A DNA stretch of 64,000 nt from Elysia chlorotica (lineage: Eukaryota > Mollusca > Gastropoda > Plakobranchidae). The position numbers and the translations under genes were made by a program. Position 1 is the stretch's first letter. Each line of letters starts with the position of its first letter. Below the pieces are notes generated by a model that was given only the letters and a program-made list of their open reading frames with translations, was not told where the DNA came from and ran no database searches. Of this stretch, positions 26,580 through 38,800 are shown piece after piece. The stretch is from positions 275,567-339,566 of the forward strand of contig RQTK01000296.1 of the NCBI GenBank assembly GCA_003991915.1, read 5' to 3'.

Positions 26580-27290
26580 TGTATAGTCTACAAGCACATG
26601 AGATTGATTTAGATCTATATGTCAAGCAACCAACTCAACTCTCTCACTCGCTTTCTTTGTCTCTCTCCTTGCATTGGCTGCCTCTGATGTAATTGAATAC
26701 CACCCACTAGCCCATCGAATTCCGCCCGTCCACCCACCCATTTATTCACTCACAGACCAGGGACCACAAAACTTAGATCTACCCTTGTAACAACTTGGAA
26801 GTTCAAAATAAATCCTAAATTATGAGCTGTTGCTGAAGAATAAAATAGACAAAATATAGATCTAGATCTCACCAGGAATGCCAAACTGCAACCGCACAAT
26901 TCTAGAAATAAGATTTAGATCTAGATCTACCCTTGGAATCTAGATTAGATCTCTAGATTAGATTAGAGCCGTTCTGTCCAGTTGTATGGTGCTATATATG
27001 AGAATTCCGTGCTTATTGCAATCTAGATCAAAACATTTAGATCTAATATTGGTTCTAGATGAGAAACACATCTTGATCAAGATTCTAGATCTACAATGAT
27101 TTAAAAGACGGACTTACTGGCCGGCGAACGAAGAACCCACGTGGTGTTTTCTATAGATCTTAGATCTATTTCACCTGTGCTCTCTAGACTAGATTTTTTA
27201 GATCTTATCTAGATTATAGACTTAGTACATTAATTTCACAATCTAATTTTATTTAAATTATGTAGATCAAGCAAGTAAACATTTCAAATG
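26580..27290. repeat. TCTAGATCT-rich tract
   Basis: More than a dozen AGATCT, TCTAGA or TAGATCTA words occur irregularly in about 700 bp of HSP60 intron 1, just inside the leader exon. They form no fixed period. A second such tract lies upstream of the GPR155-like gene (41970-42690). Confidence 0.7.
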
Positions 27291-27312
27291 CCAACCTTCC
27301 TCGAGTCCTTAC

Positions 27313-27380
27313 CTGATAGCTGACGTCTCCGGAGTTAGAACTAGCGTGACTCTGTGAAGTGAGCTTCTTCTAGGCCTTCC
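27313..27380 (-). other. HSPD1: HSP60 5' leader exon (non-coding, start approximate)
   Basis: A strong donor (CAG/GTAAGG on the minus strand) ends an exon at 27313. The next acceptor in the gene is at 25094, only 17 nt before the start codon, so an upstream untranslated exon is required and this is the best candidate. It carries a CRE-like TGACGTC at about 27321-27327. The transcription start is not visible; the far end given here is a guess. Confidence 0.6.
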
Positions 27381-28186
27381 TAACAGTCCTTGAAAAAAGG
27401 GATGTCATCAGCCTCCGATGAGGGAGGTCTGGTTAAAATACTCCACTAAAATATTTTTGTGTTTCAGCAAATTATTATTTCCGATGAACTTCTAACCAAA
27501 CTAATAATTTTACTTTTATCTTTTATATATTTTAATATAAAATATATTAAAACGTAATATTTAAACAATATATGATATTTATTAAAATATATAATGGCTG
27601 CTCAATTACAAAAAGGTCATTTATTCAGGCCAAAGGTGAATGTTCGTCTTTCTGCTAGGTTCTAGAAGAGTAGATTCGTACGACTATTGTTATTTCGACT
27701 ACTTTACGAAAAAAAGTAATCATATAGAGAATACGTGGTAATTCATATAATTATGTATGTTGTTCCTGAAATCGACTACATATTATAGAAATAGTTCTGT
27801 ATTTTTCGAATATCAACCTTTCTGATGTAAATGAGGACGAGAGAGGTAGAAACCGACTGGGAGAAAAACTCACGTGTAGATCTAGAATAGCCCTTTCCTG
27901 GCCTTCAGCCTCACCATTCGTGTTAGTAACTGAATATCGTGATAAATAGTGAGGCCTTGTCCATACATCGTAATATACAGATTATATCTAGATACTAGAT
28001 ATAGATAATAATTTATAAAGATATCTACATAAGTCAGTAGACGGATTTATTTTCCTGTATTGACACTGACAGTTTTGTAATCTAGATATAGATAATAATT
28101 TATAAAGATATCTACATAAGTCAGTAGACGGATTTATTTTCCTGTATTGACACTGACAGTTTTGTATCATCCCGTCAGTTACAAAA
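27314..28186. promoter_or_regulatory. Divergent HSP60/HSP10 promoter with heat-shock-element dyads
   Basis: The region separates the HSP60 leader exon (minus) from the HSP10 start codon (plus). Three two-unit heat shock factor motifs are visible: GAATGTTC (27638-27645), TTCTAGAA (27660-27667) and TTCCTGAA (27763-27770). Each is an inverted pair of nGAAn units with correct spacing. Chance would give about 0.2 such words per strand-symmetric 450 bp. No perfect three-unit element was found. Head-to-head HSP60/HSP10 with a shared heat-inducible promoter is established in mammals and other animals; activity here is inferred. Confidence 0.75.
27995..28166. repeat. Perfect 87-bp tandem duplication in the HSP10 leader
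   Basis: Unit 1 starts at 27995 and unit 2 at 28082. They are identical over at least 85 bp. The second unit ends 20 bp before the HSP10 start codon, so one or both copies should lie in the HSP10 5' leader or core promoter. Confidence 0.93.
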
Positions 28187-31100
28187 ATGGTAAGTTCTCA
28201 AAATCAATTTCAACACTAAAGACAAGTCTAGAATTTAATATAGATATAGATTCTAGTTTGTTGTTTTGTGTTATTGTTTGGCGTCTAACGTCAGCGCCAT
28301 ATAGGCTATATATTGTGGACAGACCACAATACTACCTTCTGAAAAGTTATGGTGCTGCCACACAGAGACATGGAGCGCCTAGGGAGATGCCATGATTTGA
28401 CCTCAGACGGTCATTGAACTGACACCGACCCAACAAAAAGGGGACAAAGTCGCCAGAGAAGGGCTCGAAACATGGACCTGCTGTATTACCACAGCCCCCC
28501 CGGATATGCCATGATTCGGCCTCAGACGGTCATTGAGGAGCCCCCCCCCCCAATCTCCCGGAATTTCGTTTGATACCATGTTTGGTAGGAGTCTGGTTGG
28601 GGCTTAGTATGACTAAGCCCCAACCAGACTCCTACCCAACATATATATATATATAGTATTTTTAAATTATTGAAATATTACCCTGGTTGCCTCACATATA
28701 ATTATGAAGTTACTTTTAATCTTTCACCCTGAGCAGGTCCAATACTCCATTCTCAAACGGTGCCGTGCTACCCGAAACAGAACTAGATCTAGGTGTACAC
28801 CATATGCCAATTTTCTTTCTTTAGACCTTGGAAACATTGAACTAGGAGAGAACTTTGGTTTAGACAGAACATGTTGCCAAATCTCGGGTGGGTGGCTTTT
28901 GGTTAAAAAACACATTACACAATAGTCTGAATAATAAATAAAGAAAATTGCTGAAAGCAGGGTGGTAGTTGTAATTGTCTCAGCTTCATCTTGGCAGTTG
29001 GGCGCATTGTATATTGGATTGTCAATACTGCACCTTTTGTTGTCTCAGCACACCTTGCGTCTGATATGCGCTTTTTAAGGTTGACAATCAAATGAGACAG
29101 CCATTCTTTTCTTTCATCGTAAGCCATCTCTGGTAGTAAGCAAAAAGGAAAAGATAGGATTAGGAGGCTCTGCAGCAAATGTGAAGCGTTTCAGTCTTCA
29201 TATTCTATTGTCTGACAAACGGTGATTGACTGTAGAGCGTAACACTTCGCCTATAATGGAATAACAATTTCAGATATGTTTTTCATTCCCAAATTCATAT
29301 TTAACCACCCTTTTTTTTTTAGCCTTCTTTATATTTACTTTACCTATTATTGTACAGTTAACTTTTTTTGTTGATTTCCTTTCTTTGCAGGCCCAGGCAT
29401 TTAAGAGATTCCTCCCCATGTTTGACAGAGTTCTGGTAGAGCGTTTTTTGCCCGAGCTTAAAACGAAAGGTGGTATCATGTTACCAGAGAAGGCCCAAGG
29501 AAAAGTTGTAGAGGCCACTGTGGTTGCTGTTGGTGCTGGAGCAAGGAAAGATGTAAGGCTGTTTTTTATGCTCCTTTTTTTTTCAGTGTAAAACTGTTAA
29601 AAATTACCAGTCCTGATTCTTGCTCTTAACCTTATTTAGAAATAGTGCTCAACAATATGGCTTTTCAAGAGAAAGGAAAACATTGTGTGTTTCAATTAAT
29701 GGGATACAATTTGTATGGGCTGAGTTTGAACTTAAAGAGAATGGTGAGCCTGACATCAACAAATTGCTGTCAGAGATTGCCATTTAATTTGCACCAGACC
29801 AAAAATGTTGACAAGATTAAAATTATACCACTACCAGGCAGGCCACTTAAAGTGAATAAATGATTTCAATAAGAATAGGGTGTATTGCAAAGTTAATATT
29901 AATATTAACCTGTGAAGGTGGTTTTCTGCCGATCCAAGGAAATCCTAGTTTTTTTGTTGTTTTTTTTTTCAAAAGGAAGAATTTTCCGCCTTTCTGTACT
30001 TTCTCCTCCTTTCCTCCCTAGTTTAGAATTGTCGTTTTTGAAATCCACAGGATTGTGAGGGTTTCTAAAGCCTGTGCCGATGTCCGACCTCCATTTTAGT
30101 ACCTAGATGGTACTGATAATCACAGCTCCAACCACCTTCCTACAATTTTCCCCTTGCCTGTTCTTTCCCAACCACACAATTTCATATTTTAAATAGGCAG
30201 CTTTAGCTCGATCGTCCGTCAGCTGCCACTCCTCTCCCTCTCCTTTCTCTGCTTATGACTTCTCATTGTGACCCACCCCTTGACCTTTTCACCAGACATC
30301 ATTGGGTCAATTAGCATAACACTTGACTTGGCATTATACTGTCAAGTGTTGGCTGAACTTTGACAAACTTTTGCAATACTAATTACTATGTGCATGTATT
30401 GAACTTCAACAAAACTACATTAAATTTAAAAAATGTCACTTAACTTGCTAATGTGTTTATCGAACATCAGTTCTTTTTCTTCTATAGACACTTCTTTACT
30501 CTCGTTACAGAATGGCACTGTTGTACCCCCAAGTGTTAAAGTTGGGGATAAAGTCTTGCTTCCAGAGTATGGTGGTACCAAAGTGATTTTGGAAGAGCAG
30601 GTAATTAAGTGAAGGGATGCCACTTTTCTGCAATTTCCAGCATTCAGGAAATATAATTTGGGCCTGGATCCTCTATCTTGGTCTAAATGTCTGGAAAACC
30701 CTTTTTGCCAAAATTTTCGGAAAGTTTGCCACACTTCCGTGTTTATTTTTCCTGGGGGAAAATCTCCGTTACTATTTGCGGTTCAGCCTTGATAAGTCTG
30801 GATCATGGTGACAAAGACCGTTGTTTATTTCTGTAATAGGCTTATGAGGGTTTATGTTTGAACATCTAGAAACAATCACCCAACCTTTTCCATGGTCACT
30901 CATCTCTCATATTGAGTGTTATTTTACAAGTGAAAATCAATATGCTTATATTTCGAAAAGTTTCAAAGCATTATTTTATGCAGTTGATCTCATCCGGTTA
31001 CCATTACCGATATCAACCTAGATTATGATAGACATCCTTTATTCTTTTATGAATAATACTTATCTGTCCACCTTTATCCAGTCCTCATCTTTTCCTACAA

Positions 31101-32596
31101 ATTTATTCTAACTTGAGTGTTTGGTCGGACTCAAATTTATTTTACTATTTTAATGACTGAACCTCTTCCAAACCGTTCTTAGCTTATTAATGATTAACTT
31201 AGTGAAAATAAGCATGCGCTCTAGTCTGCTAGGTTTGGTTAAGAAAATTAGTCTAGATCTTTGTCTAGCCACAGCGAGATCTAACCGGGATATATATTTT
31301 GTCATAGCTGCCAACCAGTATTTATAATACGTATTTGACCTCCCTCGTACGCCCGGTTAGCCCGGCTGTTACTGGGCGCGTTCACATTTTAACGTCTCGT
31401 AAGTCGCCCCTCGTTTCGTGGTACTGGGATCGACCATCTCTAATCAACTTGTAGATTTATCGTTCACTCGCATTTCTTTTCGGTGAAAAATGTGGTAATA
31501 GTGTACCACTATATCGGTAGGTTTGCTTCTGCCGGCGGTCTGTCCATCCAGGGAATCCCATAGCTTTGTTTTACTGCTGCTAGGCAGAGTTTGTATCCAA
31601 GAATTCAGTTTTGGGGTGGCCAGCTAGACACGATTTAGACTTAAAACCATCGTCGCTGTCAAGCACCGGCCCCCTCAGTTTTTACTTTTTGTCTGAGGGG
31701 ACCAGTGGGGTCACCTCTGATCCCCCTTCCCCATCCTTTCTCCCCAATACCTAAGTTCCAACAATTTTGACAGGATCAGGTGGCATCCCTGAAAGTGATA
31801 TTTGGTGACCAAGTCTTGTCTTTCCATGAACTTTTTAAGAAAATTAGGCCCTCCCTTTCTATGTTACATGATTTTATGATGTAGTTAGTTTTGGCTTAAG
31901 ATTTTATTTTGTGTGTGTACTAGGGCTCAAACATTAAATTTTTTTTTAAACGTGACATTGGAATGGGATTATTTATTGATTGGAAAGTATGGCTAAAATT
32001 TATATTAAAAAAGGTTTAATGAATTCAGCGAACCAACATCTTCAAAATTCCATGTACATTGCAAAAAATTGAGGTTTTAAAATGTTTTAGGAAGTGCTTA
32101 CATAGGCTTATGGTAGACAATAAGGTAATCCAAAAAAGAGGACCTTATATAGCCTACCTATTCCTTATTCTTGTGGTCTTGTTATAACATTACTAAAGCA
32201 GCTGGATGCTATCAGTAGCCTGTAAAAGGTCTTCCCAAATTTTAAGCCTAATTGAGTCTTTAAAAAAAAAAAACGAAATCTTCGTCGGTTTTCATGGTGC
32301 TTTGTATGACTTTTTTTAAAGTGAGTATGGGAGCAAAATGTAAATTTAGCAGATTTTTGTCTTAGTAAAATGGAAAAAAAAAAAAAATTAAAATAAGCTG
32401 TTGTGATACATGTAATTACTCTATCTTTACATTATAGATAGAGTTGTTTTTTTTTAAGTTGATACTTGTAATATTATGGATATAAAAAACACATGCTCAT
32501 TATAATATTCGTCACTGACCTGAATTCGTTTTATTTTCATTTCAGGAATACTTCCTTTTCAGAGATGGTGATCTATTGGGAAAATTTGAAAAATAG
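28187..32596 (+). CDS. HSPE1: Mitochondrial co-chaperonin HSP10, complete, 4 coding exons
   Basis: Heptameric lid of the HSP60 ring. Coding exons: 28187-28189 (only the ATG, then GTAAGT), 29391-29552, 30511-30600, 32546-32596. Borders are GT/AG, all in phase 0, giving 101 residues (human 102). The protein starts MAQAFKRFLPMFDRVLVER. The mobile loop with the GGIML motif that docks on HSP60 is intact, as is the roof-loop phrase LPEYGGTKV, and it ends LFRDGDLLGKFEK. The start codon is the last three bases of exon 1; the in-frame ATG at 29385 is intronic and spans the acceptor. As in the family, no cleaved presequence is evident. It is divergently paired with HSP60. A polyadenylation signal lies at 32837. 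Confidence 0.95.
28275..28500 (-). repeat. SINE, near full length, in HSP10 intron 1
   Basis: The minus strand reads from a tRNA-like head (about 28500) through GTTGGGTCGGTGTC to the tail phrase TAGGCGCTGACGTTAGACG-like end near 28275. A small internal duplication of the GACCTCAGACGGTCATTGA phrase lies at about 28388-28420 and 28507-28540. It is diverged from the 52440 copy. Confidence 0.65.
28578..28642. repeat. Near-perfect hairpin, 30-bp arms, 5-nt loop
   Basis: The left arm (28578-28607) and right arm (28613-28642) are complementary over 30 bp with one mismatch; the inner 24 bp pair perfectly. The inner part reads GGGGCTTAG, then TATGA, then CTAAGCCCC. It lies in HSP10 intron 1 directly before a short AT repeat. 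Confidence 0.9.
31310..31780. other. GC-richer insert-like stretch in HSP10 intron 3
   Basis: This part of the intron is richer in G, C and CpG than its surroundings and includes a short inverted repeat (CCCCTCAG and CTGAGGGG, about 31671-31701). No protein, tRNA or known repeat was recognised. It may be an inserted element of unknown family. Confidence 0.35.
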
Positions 32597-32836
32597 CAAC
32601 ATATTGGTGAATAAATTGAACAAAAGAAAGTAGTTTTGAATGCGGGGGTAGATTGATCTGGTCATACGCATGAGAGTAGAATTCCAATTCAGATGGATAT
32701 GGATGTTCAGAGTGTTTTGTTTTTTGTTTGATTTTTTGTTTATGGATTTTCTTTGAAATAGATCCAGGAAGAACCAAGATTAATGCCATTTGTTGTTTTA
32801 TCATTTTGAGCTATGTACATTACGTAAAGATTTTAT

Positions 32837-32842
32837 AATAAA
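32837..32842 (+). terminator. HSPE1: HSP10 polyadenylation signal
   Basis: AATAAA 241 nt downstream of the HSP10 stop codon at 32594-32596, with T-rich sequence following. Confidence 0.65.
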
Positions 32843-33382
32843 ATTCACATGCATAAAAGTGCAATCTAAGTTTGGCATACTTGTTTTATTGTTTTGTTAT
32901 TTTTAAATTATCTTTTAAGGTATATGACTAAATAAAATTACATGTATGGTATCTAAGAGTGTTCACAACTGAAATTTAAAATTGTCAATGGGTAAGATTT
33001 GTGAGTTGTTTCAAAAATCATAACAAAAACAAAATGTTTCAAAAATCATAACAATATAAGAAGAGATGTAAGCTGCGCCATGTTTTGTGCATTCTACCCC
33101 AAAGAAATGGCTATGACACTTACGGATGAAAAAAATTAAATATTATCTAATATGTAGCCTAGTACAAAAAGATTTGGTGCAATTAATTTACTGAAAAATC
33201 ATGAAATGTTAGTTATCATACAGTTTAAATGATCTTTTATAGCTAATATCCCTTTTATAGACACGTTTTTTTACCAACGTAATGTTAAACTGTTAGAAGC
33301 CAGAAAGTGAGCTTTTTAAAAGGATATTTTCAACTTATGTTTCTTAGGTATGCTAAACCGTTGAATCTTTTTTTAAATATTG

Positions 33383-33977
33383 GTGTTTGGTTTCGATTCT
33401 AGGATATCATTTTCTCTCATGATCTGAAGATAAGGCATGTTCCGCCAAACAGTTTACAAGTCGAAAATTGCTTTTTGTTCGCATAGAAGGTGCAGTTCTT
33501 TCAGAAAGAAACAGAGTTTTTGGAATCTACTCTATTTAGAATAAACGGAAATCAATTTTAGACTCGTTAAAATTGAAATTTAGAGAACAAAAAAATATTT
33601 TTTAAAAACACCATCACCGCCTCCACAGTCCACCACACTCCCCACAACAACAGCAACGACAAGAAAGACAACTAAAGCCACAAGAAAATTTTCTCATTTG
33701 TGGCCCATTATATTTCTTAACTTAACAAATCAAAATTTATTTAACAAGGTAAAATAAACCGAGAAAAGCTGTAACGTGCCTCCATGCAGTTAAATAAGTA
33801 GGTTAAATACTTGTCCCCTATCTGCAGAGTTCGTCAAGCCCTGTTAAGCTCAGGGAGCAAGAACCGCCTGCCATGTGTGCTCAGAGCGGTGGATTTGATG
33901 CGGCCAGACATACATGCGATCAGTTCACAGAGTATCATCTGGAAATATGTAGAAAAAGAGATTCTTAGGGACCGCAG
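33383..33977 (+). pseudogene. Decayed GPR155-like gene remnant, two exons
   Basis: Two segments match exons 13 and 14 of the GPR155-like gene further right, in order and on the same strand. Segment 1 (33383-33429) encodes VFGFDSRISFSLMI against VFGFESRIIFSPVL; it has a TGA at 33425-33427 and its donor is AT instead of GT. Segment 2 (33830-33977) encodes TCDQFTEYHLEICRK against TCNQFNKYHLESCRK, then carries one extra A near 33957 that shifts the frame before EILRDRR; its donor GTAGAT remains. The 400-bp intron between them shows this is a genomic duplicate, not a retrocopy. No other exons were convincingly found, so the 5' part is lost or unrecognisable. Confidence 0.8.
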
Positions 33978-34529
33978 GTAGATTATGGTGTTTCTAAACT
34001 GTGCATCATAATTATGCACTATATGCATATAAGATATAAAGCGCGTCTTGTCTCGCAGTTTAGGTTGACTATTCACTGCCTTCACCACGCGTTAACTTAA
34101 AAAAAAAAAGATCTGATCTCTTAATGTTTTTTTAGGGTCAACTATGCTAAAGATAAGTTCATGGGACATTTTTAAAACATTTTTTCTTTAAAGCTGATTT
34201 AAGTAAAAGCTTAAACTCCAACCTTCCTACCTGAGCTGCCAATAGCGGCGATTGCCTTGTAAAATCGCTTCTTTAATCCCCCCCCCCCTTACTGGTGTAT
34301 TTCCGTGTTATTTGTTTGTGTTGTGCTATACACCATTGTAATCGTGTACATTATTTGTTTCATTGTTTGTGTAAGGAAAAAATAACACGCATAAATCTAC
34401 AAGCTATTTTCAACATAATTGAGTGCCCAGCGCTATAAATTTGCTCATAATTTTCACCCCATAGTTTTTAAGCCGGCCTCTGTTACGCCGTACTACACAC
34501 TGATCCAAAATTAGCACATCTAGACAGAG

Positions 34530-34615
34530 GACAATGCTGATACTACTACTATTACTACTACTACTACTACTACCACTACGACTACTACTATCGCTGCTGC
34601 TGCTATCACCACAAA
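34530..34615. repeat. (TAC)n-type microsatellite
   Basis: Imperfect TAC/TGC trinucleotides just left of the first copy of the 442-bp duplicated segment. Confidence 0.8.
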
Positions 34616-34630
34616 ACTACTACTGTTCCT

Positions 34631-35072
34631 GATATAGATGTCACATCGATCACCACCAACAAACATTTCTTGTATATAAATAACCTCTGAGTCTCTATTG
34701 ATAAGTTTACTATACAATACCTTTCTTCTACTTTTTTCAAAATGTGTCGATTAGTGAGGTAGGAAAATCAATATGCAGTAAGTACATGTAGTGGGATTGC
34801 AACATTGAAAACAACAGATGGCGCGATTGCACTGTCATTGAAGATGGTCGGCCATCGACCCATAGGTGGACCAGCTGATTGAATCTCACGTAACCAGTCA
34901 TCTCCTTGGACCTGTTCTTTCGCCAAAATTGCTGCACTCGAATAAGCCACTGCAGATGAACTCAACGGAGTGTACAAATATTATTTACCAGTGCTAGGTT
35001 TGTGTGGAAATAGTTATTCAACTATAATCAGGGTAGCTAGGTATTCATCTCGCATCTTCAAAGAAGAAATAT
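34631..35072. repeat. 442-bp duplicated segment, copy 1
   Basis: Matches 37142-37583 in the same orientation with only two substitutions seen (near 34794 and 34836). An open frame on the minus strand (34768-34977) includes AKEQVQGDDWLREIQSAGPP and is kept open in both copies, but I recognise no family. The ends are not TG...CA and nothing retroelement-like lies between the copies. Confidence 0.95.
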
Positions 35073-35539
35073 CGTCAAATATAATTATTATGTCGATATT
35101 TCGCCACATTCTTAATATCACATATGATGCCTTACAAACAAAGTTAATGATTTTATTTCATGTAAAAACGTTACAGTTTATATTAACATTGTGTGAACAA
35201 ATAAAGCATACATAATCAAAAGAATATACTTTTTCTTTATAGAATACAAAAGACTGCAAATTGTAAGATAGTCTGTCAATTTTCAACCTCTGATACAAAA
35301 GCATGGTTTAATTAGTAATTGTAGTTGTTAAATTGTTGTTAATGCCATAATAGTAATACAATTGCTAATTTGCATATAAAAAAGCTTAAATTGCTATATA
35401 CGGATGTTCTAATAAAATGTGTTTTATAGGCTATTAACAACCATTTATCTTTGTATCTATTCTAATATTTTAGATGTTGTTTTATTTGAAATCGTTATTT
35501 TTATGCTGTTGCTGTAAATAATAATATTGTCGTTGTTTT

Positions 35540-36380
<841 letters not shown>

Positions 36381-37141
36381 CTAGTTGCGAACCCCCACAA
36401 ATCGTGTGGATGTTGAGATGGACAAAGCTATAAGGTTAGTGATGAATTTATAGTGTGCTAAAACTAAATATGTGGCTTCTTTAGAAAATGAAAGAAATCA
36501 TTAAAAAGTAAAACTGTTTTAACGAAGATAAAAATTTAATGCATAAAACACATTTTTGACGCTGGCAAGCTGCTTATAATTATTATAAGATATCAATTTA
36601 ACGTTTGTGTTCTTTATCCGTCTGTGCATATTTTTGCTATAATTATGTCAACTTTTGTTTGAAGATTTTTAATAAGTCGTGGTTGCTGAATAATTAAATT
36701 GACACGAGAACTTTTTGTTGCATGGAATTCACCTGAGTAGGCTTAATTTTTCCTTTTTTTTATTTTTAAATTAACCAAGCATTCTTTTTCTAACGCCAAA
36801 ATGTGCACACTCTTCAAAAAAAAAAACTCTATAATTATTTATCCCGAGTGTTGAACCGGAGAGAGCTCCAACAATTAACTTCATAATTATCCTGTGAATA
36901 ACTCCGTAAACATAGCTCTAGATCTCTAGATATTTTATGTATATGTAGCAGATTTTATTAAATGGGTTCATTTCTGTCCGGAACGCCGCATTTTTAGACT
37001 TTTCTCCCATTGGTGGATTTAAATGTCGGATGGCTAAAAGTTTTCTTTTCAATGTTCGGCTCAATTTGAGAAAATGAACAGTGTTTGCATAACTTTAAGA
37101 TAATGCCCACGTAAATCCTATGACACGTAATACATCCCATA

Positions 37142-37583
37142 GATATAGATGTCACATCGATCACCACCAACAAACATTTCTTGTATATAAATAACCTCTG
37201 AGTCTCTATTGATAAGTTTACTATACAATACCTTTCTTCTACTTTTTTCAAAATGTGTCGATTAGTGAGGTAGGAAAATCAATATGCAGTAAGTACATGT
37301 AATGGGATTGCAACATTGAAAACAACAGATGGCGCGATTGCACTGTCATTGATGATGGTCGGCCATCGACCCATAGGTGGACCAGCTGATTGAATCTCAC
37401 GTAACCAGTCATCTCCTTGGACCTGTTCTTTCGCCAAAATTGCTGCACTCGAATAAGCCACTGCAGATGAACTCAACGGAGTGTACAAATATTATTTACC
37501 AGTGCTAGGTTTGTGTGGAAATAGTTATTCAACTATAATCAGGGTAGCTAGGTATTCATCTCGCATCTTCAAAGAAGAAATAT
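37142..37583. repeat. 442-bp duplicated segment, copy 2
   Basis: See copy 1 at 34631. It ends directly against an ATT/ATC microsatellite (37584-37665), so copy and microsatellite share a breakpoint. Confidence 0.95.
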
Positions 37584-38079
37584 TTATTATTATTATTATC
37601 ATAATCATCATCATCATCATCACATCATCATCATCATCATCATCATTATTATTATTATTATTATGCATTTGGGTTTACATATTTCTCTTTACATGGTTTG
37701 GGAATAATGTTTTTGTGTCTTTGTTTCTTTTATATTGTAGGTTTTTACACAACACCGCACTCTGTCTTTGTTTTGAAGATTTGGCCTATAAGTATAATGA
37801 TACCAAGATCCAATAAAGACAAGACTTGTGACTGGTCTTAAACAGATATTTTAGGACGAATAATAGTAAGTTTTACGTTTTCTACGCCATGTTAATATTT
37901 GTTATTTTCAATTTAAAAAACAAATGGCTCAGCAGAGACACAAGCCGATCCCGTCTGGTGCACATTTAGAGCACCGGACTGATCTTGAAAAGGATTGGAA
38001 AGGCTACCGGGTAAAGAGGCCTGTTATCACGTAGGCGGCGTCTGTGGCAGCTTTAATCAATACGCTAACTGGCGGGCGA

Positions 38080-38200
38080 GGTAGCTCGTCCATTATGGTA
38101 GAGCGGTCGGCTTCTAATGAGGAAGTCTTGGGATCGGATCTTAATCAGGCCGCTCTATTCACTACTGGTTGGGTCGGTTGTTAGTATATTAATTCTATTA
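38080..38200 (+). repeat. tRNA-derived SINE head, variant
   Basis: A tRNA-like D-arm region (GGTAGAGCGGTCGGCTTCT) is followed by a decayed B box and the body phrase ACTGGTTGGGTCGGTT. It is a SINE relative with a different head, not an intact tRNA: no closing acceptor stem is formed. Confidence 0.55.
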
Positions 38201-38594
38201 TGGCGTCTGAGAAAAAAAGAAGTCTTTATCATTCTTCTCTTTTTTTCTGTGTGGCACGAGGCTAAATAATGGCCAGATGTTAGATTGGACTCATCTGCTA
38301 AGAAAGCATTAAAGAAATCTGCGAAGAAAGCATATCTTTTTTTTTTTTTTAGATACATCTACCCATTGCAAACTCGATGAATATTTTTGAACAGGATTTC
38401 ATTCTCTAACCATTCAAATATTTCCTAATCTTCAAGGCAGCAGTTCTCATCTATTCATTTTATTTCAATCATTTATTTTCAGTTTAGGGGCGGTTAAAAT
38501 ATTATCTTACACCTATTTTGTGATCTTTTGACCCTCCACACACGTTTTCCCCATCTCTTAATACTTGTACTATTCTTAGAACAGCCAATGATCT

Positions 38595-38800
38595 TCGCCC
38601 CTTTCTAGACATCGGCTTTCGACGCAAAAGGTCTGGGTTCAAGCCCTGGCGATTTCGCTCCATACTGGTACGGTCGGTGTCAGTATAATGTGACCGACTC
38701 CTATTAGGATGGGATCACCGCTTGAGATCCGAACTGAGGACCCCCTGCATTTTGTCCACAGCACTGACTGCTTGAGGGTTCCGCCAATCGCACTATATAA
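38595..38800 (+). repeat. tRNA-derived SINE copy
   Basis: Head with GACATCGGCTTTCGACGCAA, B-box-like GGGTTCAAGCCCTGG, then GGTCGGTGTCAGTATAATGT as in the complete copy at 52440. The tail is diverged. Confidence 0.75.

Noticed and set aside
29385-29399. HSP10 start at the ATG at 29385
   Set aside because: This ATG does not exist in the mRNA as read: it overlaps the polypyrimidine tract and AG acceptor at 29389-29390. The exon 1 ATG at 28187 joins in frame to give MAQAFKRF as in the family.
32950-33350. A relic of GPR155 exon 12 upstream of the two decayed exons
   Set aside because: A short similarity near 33280-33315 (TTAAACT and GCCAG phrases) is no better than expected by chance in AT-rich DNA.
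38080-38200. A tRNA gene
   Set aside because: The D-arm-like part is present but the acceptor stem does not close, the B box is decayed and SINE body sequence follows.
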